64,000 nucleotides of DNA from contig JH154687.1 of assembly GCA_000226015.1 (NCBI GenBank), positions 277,192 through 341,191 on the forward strand. The letters are read 5' to 3'. Under the pieces are notes generated by a model. It was not told the origin of the DNA, made no database searches, and saw only the letters and a list, made by a program, of their open reading frames with translations. Numbering within the stretch: position 1 is the first letter of the stretch; each line of letters starts with the position of its first letter. This stretch comes from Mnemiopsis leidyi. Lineage: Eukaryota; Ctenophora; Tentaculata; Lobata; Bolinopsidae. The position numbers and the translations under genes were made by a program. Below, piece by piece: positions 39,601 through 44,597 of the stretch.

Positions 39601-42600
39601 ACCTAGGTGAAGTTCTTCTTCGCCCTGAACTAGCTGGATAATCACAAGGAAGATAACAAACGTCATTGCAAAACCAAATCCGGGAATCTGAAAGCGAGAA
39701 TTGTAGACCGTGGTTTGACGAGACGAAAGTTAGGGACGAATTAGATACGAATATTTCTGCAAATGTCGGTGGATACCGTTATGTGGTGGAGAAACAGATC
39801 AAATTTCATCGTGTGCTATACACTATTGTCACTTTTAGACAACTCGTGCTTTTTACTGTACGTGGGAATTGCTGTGTTATCTTGGTCGGTATGTGAGTCT
39901 CCAGTCAAATAAACCTGTCACATTGTCACATTGTCTAGATACACAACGTCATGGGAAACCACGAATATTGGGTAAAATTTCTCTAAAAACCGTAATTAAG
40001 TTGTTGTGAACTGCTAGTTACAACAAAGGCCATTTGATTTAATTTAACGGTTCTATAATACCAGGCTTTGATAGAGTGGCGTAAATTATTCGCAACGGTG
40101 GTGCAGAGCGTTAAAATTTAATAGAATTTGTAGTGTTAAAGTTCCCACACTGACTTTCTTTTATCAGTAAGCTGTAAGTTAACGTTATAATTCACCAGGG
40201 TGTAACAAAGGAGCACAACCGATTCCGAACCAACAATAACGATAAGCCTATTCGCGCTAACGGACATTACGCTGCCTACATTCGTGGAGACAAATACGAA
40301 GTTATTGACTGTAAGTATCCTCTACCCTTCCTGGTTCTGATATTTCTGCCATGATAAATTTCATTCTTGACGTTTTTAGTGGCTGATAAAATGATCGATA
40401 GAACTCCGATCGCCCAAAACAGAAATACTCTTCCCTAAAACACCCCCTCCCCAGATATCTTCTACTCTGAGAAGTCCGGATATCGTCTGACAGGAGATAT
40501 CGGCCAGACCACCTACACTTCTAAGCACGATGCAGCTGCAGCTTGTAAGAAGTCTGCTGTCTGTACTGGAATCACTCTAAACCAGACTTCCAAGAAGTAC
40601 AGGATCAACTCAGGAAACAGTCTAGCTCCCTCAGTCGGGGAGACTGCCTATATCCGGGGTGGAGTTAAACCTACAGTCGTCAAGATGACCATCTCTTACG
40701 GGGAGTACACCTGGCAGAGCATCACACATCACGCTCTTACCGGCTATGTCAACGGTAGAGTGTACACCGACCGGAACCAGGCTCTAGATGAGTGTATCAA
40801 GATAGAGCGATGTCAGGGAGTCACTAGAGAGGGCAAGAGCAGGTTCAGACTGAACACCGGCAAGGTGGCTGAACCCTCCAAGAACAGTCAGGTCTGGATA
40901 AAGGGACCAGGTTCTGTGAACGTTGGCGGTGCTACTTGGGAGGTTAATGTGGACGAGTATTCTACAGAGAGACTCGACAAGACAGACTACAAGGACAAGC
41001 GAGTAGCACTCAGGAAGTGCAAGAAGAACAAGAAGTGTAGAGGAGTAGTCCAGACAGACTCTGGAGTCTTCTACCTAGTTGGAGAAGGAGGTCGAGGCAG
41101 GAAACCCGGATACACTCTCATCGTTATTAGTGGGGAGAGTGTCTCCTGGAGTGGATATGTCTACTCTTACACTGTCGACTATGTCTACGTCATGGTTGTA
41201 GACAAGACAATCTACACCACTCAAGTAGAAGCTGGAAGAGCTTGTGCTAAGAACCCTGAGTGTAAGGCGGTGAACAAGATCGGAGAACACAAATTCCAGT
41301 AAGTTTGCAGTTTTGTTTTGGTGGTGTTGTTGTTGACACTTACTTTTTTTGTTGAATTTCTTACTTTTATGAATTTAATTTGAACGAAGAACAAAAAAGA
41401 TTGAAACTATTTTGTGGAAAAACAAAGGGAAAACAACATAACAAACTAAAATCTCTGCAGACTGGCAGGAGGAACTGAAGTGAAGAAGCAGGACGGTGGA
41501 GCTACCTTCACTAAGGGAGGGTACGACTACATCACCTACTCCATCTACTTCGCAGACAAGATCTGGGACGTCAACTCTCCTTACACCCTGTCAGGACATC
41601 TAGCAGATAGGAAGGTCTACAACACCAGGAAACTTGCGCTCAGAGCTTGTGTCACTAACCCTCAGTGCAGTGGTAAGTACTATTTTCTGTGCTTTATAAG
41701 TAACAAAAACATTTGAATTTCCTCAAAGACTTGTCTAATATTCATACACATAGACTCTAGATAAAGTAGAAATGTATAACCCCACACTTATCTTTCCATC
41801 CTGCAGGAGTAACGCTGACTGGAGGAGAATACAAACTGTACAAGTCTGGCAAGATGACAGAGAAGGCAGGATCTATAACCTGGATCAACAAGGGAGAAGT
41901 AGAAGCAATACACGGATATCTCTGGGACGAAGACACTGGCACCTCTCTGTCTGGGTACTCTGACAACACGGTCTACAAGGACAGAGACACGGCTCTCAAA
42001 GCCTGCTCCACCAGTAACACGTGTAGTGGTGTCACTAAAGAGGGTCAGGGTGTGTACAGGTGTAACACCGGAACTACACACAAGCTCGACTCTGCTCGCA
42101 CCTCCTGGATACAGAAGACTTCTGTTGTCACCCACCAGAAGACACTGTTCTCTGTACTACCGGGATACACTCTAGACAAGCTGGACAAGACTGTGCAAGC
42201 TTCTGAAGCTGCTGCAGCTGCTGCTTGTATCAAGAAAGATGACTGTACTGGCTTCGTCAAGAAGGGAGGAAAGTACCACATTGCTCTAGGCTGGGCTGTA
42301 TTCTCTGATGAGGAGAGTATCAGTTACATCAGGAACGACCTGAAACTGGCCTATGTGAGCTACTCTCTGTACCTTAACCAGTATTACTGGCAAGTCAAGG
42401 CTCCTTACATCCACAAGAACCTGGACAGCACTGCCTACGACACCCTCCCTAAAGCTCTGGTTGCTTGTGTTGGTGATCCTAGATGTCACGGTATATCCTT
42501 CGTTGTGAAAAAGGGACACTACTACTTAGCAAGATCTACTGAGTTGAGAATAGGACACGGCAAGACCTACACCAAGGGAACCAAGGCGGTTATCGGAGAC

Positions 42601-44597
42601 GGTTACATGTGGACCAGGTCTGGAGACAACAACAAGATATACGGAGACTACCTTGACTCCTCCACATACGGTACTCTGACTGCCGCTCTGAAGGCTTGCT
42701 CTAAGAAGCCTGCCTGTACCGGCGTGACAAGGATCAACAGCCACAAGTTCAGACTAGGCAAGAGAGAGAGGACGGAGCACAGGAACGGATACTCAGCCTA
42801 CCTGAGGGGAAGTAGCACTGTCACTTACCGACAATTTGTCTGGACAGAGGTTACCGGGTTTATCCTGGCCAAACCTGCCGCTGCCTTCAAGGATGTGAAA
42901 CATGCCTTGTTCGCCTGCTCCAAGTCTACAACTTGTACTGGTATCAACAAGACTCCTGATGGCAAGTTCCATGTAGCTACTGGAACTGAGCTCGTAGATA
43001 AGGAGGGAGGATCTTGTTGGCTCAAGGGAGGAGAGGGTTATGTACCCAAGTTCTCTTACGACAGTGAGTATTTATTTTTATTGCTTAGAAATAAATGTGT
43101 TGCTTCGAATCTAGAAAAACTTTGTCGATTTAAAATTTTCTCCTTGATTCAACCCTTGTTGTGACGACAAAGCATTACACTACAAACCACCTCCCTCCAG
43201 GTACAAAATGGACGTACTACGAAGGATACCGCACTACCGGAGTCCTGAAAACAAGGAAATCAGAGTTTACAGATAGGGACACAGCTCTGTCTCACTGTGT
43301 ACGCCATCCTCTGTGTCAGAGCGTACACTACACCCACAACAAGTATTATCTGAGAACTGGGGAGAAGGTCTCTGATGCTCTCGGAGAGAAAGCTTGGATT
43401 CTTGGAAGTAAGTTTCTAGAAGTTTCTAGACTTTCTTGTAGTACTAGTTTAACTTGGTGTTGAGAACAATACAGTTCCCGATGTTTCTACTTGATATCAA
43501 ATTGATAACTACGAGCGATATCTGACCTGGTATGTTACATAACAAACTAACCCACCTCCCTCTCCAGAAACTACACTAGATCTGACCGACCTGACTATCG
43601 TGCACCACAACATCCACTGGCAGACCCTGAAGTATGTGAAGTACGGGGAACCCATTAAGGGAGCCGACAAATACCAGGACACTCAACACGCCACCACAGC
43701 TTGTTTAGCAACACCCGAGTGTACTGCCGTGTACCACGACTTCCACTCTCACAAGTTCTATCTCATGTCCGGCACTACTCAAGTACCTCACACCAGCTCA
43801 AGTAAGTGTGAAGTCTTCTATTTAAAGTTCACTTTAAAAACTTAACAAAATGTTGATATCTGGAAAATAGCGAAAGTTCAGGAAATTTCCTAAGAAGTTT
43901 TCTAAGTGCTCCTGAAGGTTCTAAGGAACATCAACACACTACAGAACACACAGAACTAACGACCCTGCCTGCAGGAGTGATATCGTCCATCAAGCGACTC
44001 CCATGTGGAGATGGCAAGTGTCATGGAGTGAAGAGTGGCAAGACAGTGAAGATAGATCTGAAACATTGCTACCAGATCAGGGCTCTGGAGGTGTACAACA
44101 AACAGTCCTGCTGCTCAAAGAGCGGCGGAAATGTCGTGGTAAGTGTTGTTGTGGAGACAACAGGGGGCTTTGTCTGGATACAACAGTGTTGTTGTGAAAA
44201 CGAACACTTCATTGTCGTGATAACAGTTCATTGTCGTGGTAGCAGTTAATTGTCGTGGTAACAGTTTATTGTTGTGGTAACAGTTCATTGTCGTGGTAAC
44301 AGTTCATTGTCGTCGTAACAGTTCATTGTCGTCGTAACTGTGTAACTGAAACAGAGATATTTCTGTACCAGATCTAAGTTTGTCCACCCTAAATATTAAA
44401 CTCCACATCTACTTCAGGTGAAAGTTGGAAAGACAACATGTAACACAGTTTACATGAGCGGCAAGACAACTACAGTCCGGTTCGACTGTGCTACCAAGAC
44501 TCAAGGCAAAGTCATCACCATGACTTTCAACGACATCAGCGATATCAACATTGAGGGGATCTTCCTCCAATTCAAGGGTATCCAAGAGTGTGACTAG
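1..44597 (+). CDS. giant multi-lectin repeat protein, 84 exons, 5' end outside window
   Basis: I assembled 84 exons by hand from reading frames and GT-AG borders. Phases agree at every junction that can be read, so this is one gene. The coding total is about 27.3 kb, or about 9,100 residues. The stop is TAG at 44595-44597, and the first exon starts inside a galectin domain. Domain order: galectin, PAN, four FTP/F5-8C, repeats 1-4, tectonin, repeats 5-104, C-terminal Cys-rich domain. There is no internal start with a signal peptide, no in-frame stop and no poly(A)-like break between the blocks. The repeat consensus is Y-x-W, then L-x-G-Y, then Y-K-T, then A-L-x-A-C-A-x4-C-K-G-V-T-K-E-G, then F-R-L-N-T-G, then A-Y-I-K-G-G. 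The lectin domains and paired cysteines point to a secreted protein; the signal peptide would lie upstream. Function is not established. The single-gene call is strong; the exact edge of a few exons (near 548, 4625 and 6676) is less sure. Confidence 0.88.
764..988 (+). CDS. exon 4: PAN/apple domain
   Basis: One exon encodes a PAN/apple module of about 75 residues. It begins GCIRDNVDFWGGDLRSF and contains DECKKACLSNKNCVAFTM, then MCWIKHTGHRAP, and ends VKSCYIGG. The Cys pattern C, CxxxC, C, C, C is that of classical apple domains (protein or sugar binding in coagulation factors and adhesins). It is flanked by phase-1 introns on both sides, the usual symmetric module for exon shuffling. The C-x5-C-x-F core resembles the array repeats further on, which may be stripped-down PAN folds. 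Confidence 0.8.
1234..1935 (+). CDS. exons 5-7: fucolectin-type F5/8C (FTP) domain 1
   Basis: Exons 1234-1372, 1533-1659 and the first part of 1786-2063. Hallmarks in order: SSTGWGGVASRAVDGNTDG, then NNWWKVDLGASYYINLVVIY, then RINGAQVYAG, CGTI, GRYVKVV, and LQLAEVQVFGG. These are the signature blocks of the fucolectin/tachylectin-4/pentraxin-1 version of the F5/8 type C fold. The Arg-x-Asp plus vicinal Cys-Cys region, where fucolectins hold fucose and calcium, is not well kept here (NRREAPERI). The intron pattern (phases 1-2-0) repeats in the next domains, so the set arose by tandem duplication. Confidence 0.85.
1936..2603 (+). CDS. exons 7-9: FTP/F5-8C domain 2
   Basis: Second part of exon 1786-2063, then 2195-2296 and 2398-2603. 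It contains SSEGWGGNAARAVDGNTDG, SWWFVDLGASYPVSMVLVHD, then RWDSCCEKYIDGAKVYL, CGTIHF, and LQVAEVQVYG. RWDSCCEK fits the fucolectin R-x-D-x4-(R/K) fucose-site motif. The upstream His is 23 residues away rather than the usual 26, so fucose binding is possible but not assured. The acceptor at 2397 was preferred over one at 2359 because only the later one keeps phase 2. Confidence 0.84.
2719..3441 (+). CDS. exons 10-12: FTP/F5-8C domain 3
   Basis: Exons 2719-2860, 3013-3148 and the start of 3289-3904. It contains SSVGWGGQPQRVVDGNPNG, then SWWKVDLGTEFYINLVIVYN, RMDKCCENRIDKAQ, CGTISY, and YLQIAEVQVFGG. The vicinal cysteines are present, but R-M-D-K-C-C-E-N-R is one residue longer than the usual fucose motif. 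The exon phases copy those of domains 1 and 2. Confidence 0.84.
3442..3904 (+). CDS. exon 12 (part): divergent FTP/F5-8C domain 4
   Basis: The rest of exon 3289-3904 encodes a fourth copy without internal introns. It reads SRASYAVDGNMNGYWG, then DISQIQQIYLVLVAIRQDGG, MKVYAGSKLCGQI and LELAEVQVYG. The WW-x-VDLG block and the vicinal Cys-Cys are lost, so it is more likely structural than fucose-binding. It ends at a phase-1 donor leading into the repeat array. Confidence 0.78.
4020..5425 (+). CDS. exons 13-16: array repeats 1-4 and the front half of repeat 5
   Basis: Exons 4020-4181, 4313-4498, 4625-5168 and 5319-5425. Cys cores: CINNKQCMGV (1), CVKDESCKAV (2), CSGDESCTGI (3), CIQNPKCVGF (4). 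A long linker (SYVFYGGYGWKSYSPY) follows repeat 3, setting the phase of the three-repeat period used by the rest of the array. Repeats 3-4 match repeats 54-55 at 23342-23900. The last exon ends GGYIWEQHYDHVLSG, the front of repeat 5, which is cut here by the tectonin insertion. The acceptor at 4624 was selected because it preserves phase 1; a nearer AG at 4611 would not. Confidence 0.82.
5543..6189 (+). CDS. exons 17-18: tectonin-type beta-propeller blades
   Basis: Exons 5543-5811 and 5977-6189. The blades read KRISHGSSGVWAVDNAGKIY, then HISSGKQVWGVNSHDDIYR, VDVSEEGHVWGVNRQGQVF, and QISVGYSGVWCISKRQQIF. The repeated G-x-VWGVN-x-x-x-x-I-Y/F core is that of tectonin/TECPR-like lectins (horseshoe crab tachylectin-1, fish-egg lectin), which bind bacterial LPS or sugars. 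Four blades are visible. A fifth or sixth may be hidden in the N-gap at 6659-6672, since exon 18 ends in phase 0 and the next visible coding starts inside the gap. This domain has no counterpart in the second superunit. Confidence 0.82.
6190..6672 (+). other. intron with assembly gap
   Basis: Intron after exon 18. It holds an 18-bp direct repeat near 6241-6276, a NotI-like GCGGCCGC site and several GCGCG clusters, then 14 Ns at 6659-6672. The coding frame after the gap starts without a visible acceptor, so real exon sequence is missing. I see no other gene here. Confidence 0.7.
6673..9147 (+). CDS. exons 19-25: array repeats 5-10
   Basis: Exons (start hidden)-6755, 6877-7050, 7196-7320, 7552-7688, 7875-8299, 8487-8747 and 8975-9147. 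Cys cores: CADRSFCKGV, CLASKT|CGGV (split by a phase-0 intron), CSKDEKCTGF, CNSMDNCKGI, CINNKHCRGV, CTNDRNCVGF. Long linkers follow repeat 6 (VEQTVTMAYGSYSWERV) and repeat 9 (FTSQYSLKLG). They match repeats 56-61. For example, TAYTSLNVARAKCLA (6) pairs with TAYTSLNVAQQKCLA (57), and the phase-0 intron in front of CGGVTE is shared. Confidence 0.84.
9280..12642 (+). CDS. exons 26-31: array repeats 11-21
   Basis: Exons 9280-10489 (1.2 kb), 10615-10772, 10981-11272, 11405-11939, 12056-12192 and 12382-12642. Cys cores run CNTQKKCVGV through CSKEPGCAGY. Repeat 15 has an extra residue between its cysteines (CSKKPDTCSGI), as does its partner 66 (CARRHTQCSGV). Long linkers follow repeats 12, 15, 18 and 21. 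Repeat 17 (YVQYGGYLW) matches 68 (YVQYGGYVW), each in an exon starting in phase 0. An intron sits in the linker after repeat 15, where the second superunit has none. Confidence 0.86.
12794..16151 (+). CDS. exons 32-36: array repeats 22-33
   Basis: Exons 12794-13219, 13326-14285, 14445-14894, 15038-15369 and 15551-16151. Exon 33 shows a whole trimer (repeats 25-27) uninterrupted: VGYSWEYKSPFTLTG..., GYNWSQQSHYTLTGY..., DYYWTRVPGYKF.... Repeat 28 (about 14450-14640) has lost both cysteines: the core position reads DAVMQSGGKFKGYTKL. Its partner 79 has lost them too. Long linkers follow repeats 24, 27, 30 and 33. Confidence 0.86.
16312..20035 (+). CDS. exons 37-45: array repeats 34-44
   Basis: Exons 16312-16647, 16776-17606, 17731-17872, 17985-18115, 18258-18671, 18831-19015, 19210-19356, 19464-19602 and 19826-20035. 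Exon 41 encodes repeats 40-41 without a break: GDALTLYEALVMCEKAAKRG, then CNAIMYTGSQYQIY, then GHLWAMKKDWTLTGYDD, CVASETCKGVTKEEGSYRTN. The matching repeats 91-92 are split by two introns, one of which holds the MACPF gene. Repeat 40 has a wide Cys spacing (CEKAAKRGC) that its partner 91 (CDKKSKQGC) shares. Confidence 0.86.
20495..23191 (+). CDS. exons 46-49: array repeats 45-53, end of first superunit
   Basis: Exons 20495-20937, 21093-22284 (1.2 kb), 22551-22898 and 23075-23191. Cys cores: CAKNPRCRGI, CRFEPRCKAF, CAARSSCTAV, CVKHKSCTGY, CLRDFKCKGV, CAAKAACTGV, CLQHKHTCTGV, CINNKHCTGV, CSNNGDCFGV. The closest visible pairing in the whole array is here: YDYTSTSIYYADNIWNVKSP against YDYITYSIYFADKIWDVNSP of repeats 96-97. 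The 460-bp intron before 20495 holds a short inverted repeat near 20117-20136 and nothing else I can name. Confidence 0.86.
23235..23298 (+). repeat. two tandem copies of a 32-bp intronic repeat
   Basis: Two adjacent 32-bp copies (23235-23266 and 23267-23298) beginning GAAC, with a partial third start. They lie in the intron between exons 49 and 50, exactly at the border of the two superunits. The copies differ at a handful of bases. Probably a simple minisatellite. Confidence 0.7.
23342..25207 (+). CDS. exons 50-54: array repeats 54-58, start of second superunit
   Basis: Exons 23342-23475, 23592-24141, 24269-24396, 24606-24866 and 25054-25207. Cys cores: CSDEPKC|SGV, CSENSRCVGF, CSGNAGCKGI, CLADPD|CGGV, CVAHQNCYGI. 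Repeat 56 (DTLWEMLPGKVLRRKVNERK) is uninterrupted, whereas its partner, repeat 5, is split by the tectonin domain. The phase-0 intron before CGGVTE is shared with the first superunit. Confidence 0.85.
25230..26271 (-). mobile_element. Tc1/mariner-type DNA transposon, internally deleted
   Basis: A 1,042-bp element in the intron between exons 54 and 55. Perfect 28-bp terminal inverted repeats lie at 25230-25257 and 26244-26271. Each begins TAACGGGTGATG and includes the TA target duplication. On the minus strand, 25846-26112 encodes an N-terminal helix-turn-helix part (AKSTIYRIIKRYEQQGSVAR, GSGRPAKK). After it, 25350-25823 encodes the catalytic C-terminal half, with WPDKASSHYS and CRPIEDFFG, 37 residues apart by my count. 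The stretch with the first catalytic Asp is missing and the two halves are in different frames, so it is non-autonomous. The perfect ends suggest a recent insertion. The first superunit has no such insertion at the matching intron. Confidence 0.9.
25350..26112 (-). pseudogene. defective Tc1/mariner transposase
   Basis: Two minus-strand frames remain. One is 88 residues of DNA-binding domain starting MVSKQEQTRLRVVQFIEAHK and stopping at 25846. The other is 157 residues of catalytic core starting within KKFEPKVMLWLAISPRG. A full-length transposase of this superfamily has about 340 residues; this one has about 245 and lacks the middle. The spacing of the last two acidic residues (37) is wider than the 34 of Tc1 and mariner. 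Confidence 0.85.
26381..28675 (+). CDS. exons 55-57: array repeats 59-67
   Basis: Exons 26381-26691, 26829-26940 and 27096-28675. The last, 1.58 kb, is the longest exon of the gene. Cys cores: CQKSKTCSGV, CAREKNCNGV, CQHHGHCAGV, CSSNNKCQGI, repeat 63 with 15 residues between its cysteines (CVDNYKKNMGAGHKYC), CNKNPRCNGI, CAAASGCKGV, CARRHTQCSGV, CAEEEHCKGV. Exon 57 fuses what exons 26 and 27 of the first superunit keep apart. The long linkers after 60, 63 and 66 keep the period of three. Confidence 0.86.
28864..32168 (+). CDS. exons 58-63: array repeats 68-78
   Basis: Exons 28864-29154, 29308-29649, 29776-30369, 30506-30940, 31081-31215 and 31350-32168. Repeat 70 is odd: its core reads KDNNCGGCIYNGHTRQY. 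Repeat 73 has a wide spacing (CVDRDNKHC). PGYTLQHRLSNQRYTDLESA (69) pairs with PGYTLNTRVNNKKYGDVNSA (18). Repeats 76-78 in exon 63 mirror the 25-27 trimer of exon 33. Confidence 0.86.
32252..32403 (+). repeat. four tandem copies of a ~38-bp repeat next to a splice acceptor
   Basis: Four copies of a unit containing ACATACCCGATATAACAAC start at 32261, 32299, 32336 and 32374, in the intron between exons 63 and 64. The last copy runs to within a few bases of the acceptor at 32408, so the branch-site and pyrimidine region of that intron is made of this repeat. Confidence 0.8.
32409..36284 (+). CDS. exons 64-72: array repeats 79-89
   Basis: Exons 32409-32564, 32741-33366, 33502-33619, 33878-34099, 34333-34592, 34765-34866, 34976-35320, 35457-35780 and 35916-36284. 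Repeat 79 lacks both cysteines (IRDYVLKHKRRYRGYTRL), like its partner 28. The remaining cores run CIARSGCKGV to CTTSTSCNGV. The phase-0 intron after DLALK (33366) sits at the same place as the one after KTAMK (15369). Long linkers follow 81, 84 and 87. Confidence 0.86.
34218..34322 (+). repeat. E-box-rich minisatellite in an intron
   Basis: Short interspersed copies of CGGACAAACACGTGAC and GGACACGTGTTC variants in the intron between exons 67 and 68. At least five CACGTG cores occur within about 100 bp. It may be only a degenerate minisatellite; CACGTG is also the core site of bHLH factors. Confidence 0.65.
36482..37930 (+). CDS. exons 73-76: array repeats 90-92 (front)
   Basis: Exons 36482-36626, 37147-37277, 37424-37602 and 37805-37930. 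DYRFTISNGYVG pairs with DHRYTITNGYIA of exon 39. The phase-2 intron in KKFR and the phase-1 intron after YIGYSP are shared with exons 39-41. Repeat 92 stops at SPTCK and resumes at 40199 with GVTKEHNRFRTNNN. The intron 36627-37146 is longer than most and carries the palindrome GGTCACGTGACC at 36996-37007. Confidence 0.85.
37913..38040 (+). repeat. four tandem 32-bp copies of an exon-intron border
   Basis: Copies at 37913-37944, 37945-37976, 37977-38008 and 38009-38040, visually identical. Each holds the last 18 coding bases of exon 76 followed by the first 14 of the intron, so there are four equal 5' splice sites, after 37930, 37962, 37994 and 38026. The second and third would shift the frame. 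The fourth adds 96 bases in frame and ends again in SPTCK. Confidence 0.9.
38236..39666 (-). CDS. MACPF (perforin-like) protein nested in intron 76
   Basis: A 476-residue single-exon reading frame on the opposite strand of the giant gene, inside the 2.27-kb intron 37931-40198. It starts with a signal peptide (MTFVIFLVIIQLVQG). The membrane-attack-complex/perforin signature is FLTKYGSHFTKGVHNG, near residue 170, in the middle of a region of the usual MACPF length. A Cys-rich stretch follows the pore domain, and the protein ends in a short hydrophobic tail that could be a GPI signal or a membrane segment. Family members form pores in immunity, development or venom; which applies here cannot be told. 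A splice-acceptor-like TTTCAG lies 21 bases upstream of the ATG, suggesting a 5' UTR intron or a trans-spliced leader. The frame looks whole. The first superunit has no equivalent. Confidence 0.88.
   Translation of the reverse strand: MTFVIFLVIIQLVQGEEELHLGRGVYLPDTPVYQISGQGTSIFRDLPASCYSKQASTKNTARMLSFSSPDVFYRYVGVDLALQEDQIMPMNLYKTLLHVSESISTDLKVVGAGIEISREISSTSLHQNCLFSSQLNEELIRDFRLLPEKVSNPSIATSWLQYDTFLTKYGSHFTKGVHNGNKVVNFVFAKSSYKYSTEQLAAAACLKLKEGGLTFCQFPDQLYESVKSLVTSEYYEVYGGTSGTRLNMTVGEVTSEDLFRFIRSETDEEQHIRVTLEPLTSLLKKRFLGTELFSRALNLEQYYEGFLVQGCDERSVGGVLTQRFRLVSTSNSLPEYRCELAKTGCRSDDDCHLTAGSFWTHCYCFGKTCITSTTWSSAQLGTYITRGAQSSLTGSTYEGENMSCHYKFGPSCECDMSARDKWDQTWPGPRSDFLADLAMYRQLYRNGVLFKINSAGRGMSLSLGLIFVLMTRTWIL
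39667..40198. other. rest of intron 76, upstream of the MACPF gene
   Basis: AT-rich DNA between the MACPF start and exon 77. By position it would contain the MACPF promoter. I see no TATA box or gene that I would defend. A short tandem CACATTGT repeat lies near 39920. Confidence 0.4.
40199..43801 (+). CDS. exons 77-82: array repeats 92 (rear)-104
   Basis: Exons 40199-40310, 40455-41298, 41461-41672, 41807-43063 (1.26 kb), 43201-43407 and 43568-43801. Cys cores: CKKSAVCTGI, CIKIERCQGV, CKKNKKCRGV, CAKNPECKAV, CVTNPQCSG|V, CSTSNTCSGV, CIKKDDCTGF, CVGDPRCHGI, CSKKPACTGV, CSKSTTCTGI, CVRHPLCQSV, CLATPECTAV. Repeats 103 and 104 are the first two of a trimer whose third member is missing; the C-terminal domain takes its place. 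Confidence 0.86.
43975..44597 (+). CDS. exons 83-84: C-terminal Cys-rich domain
   Basis: Exons 43975-44138 and 44418-44597, about 114 residues ending GIQECD before TAG. It reads LPCGDGKCHGVKSGKTVKID, then CYQIRALEVYNKQSCCSKSG, CNTVYMSGKTTTVRFDC and INIEGIFLQFKG. A vicinal Cys-Cys after an aliphatic strand, and a closing strand with EGIFLQFKG, recall the F5/8C/FTP fold seen at the N-terminus, but the match is faint. At least eight cysteines. I cannot name the family. Confidence 0.75.
44208..44340 (+). repeat. seven tandem copies of a 19-bp repeat
   Basis: Seven copies of TTCATTGTCGTGGTAACAG with a few substitutions, in the last intron of the giant gene. The unit contains GTCGTGGTAA, which also spells the exon 83 donor border (GTCGTG|GTAAGT) 70 bases upstream. 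Most copies are therefore donor-like. Confidence 0.85.

Noticed and set aside
4020-43801. Reading the array as several adjacent genes or as a DNA satellite
   Set aside because: Phases agree at every readable junction, no internal start with signal peptide or stop is seen, and the repeats are conserved as protein with introns between, not as DNA.
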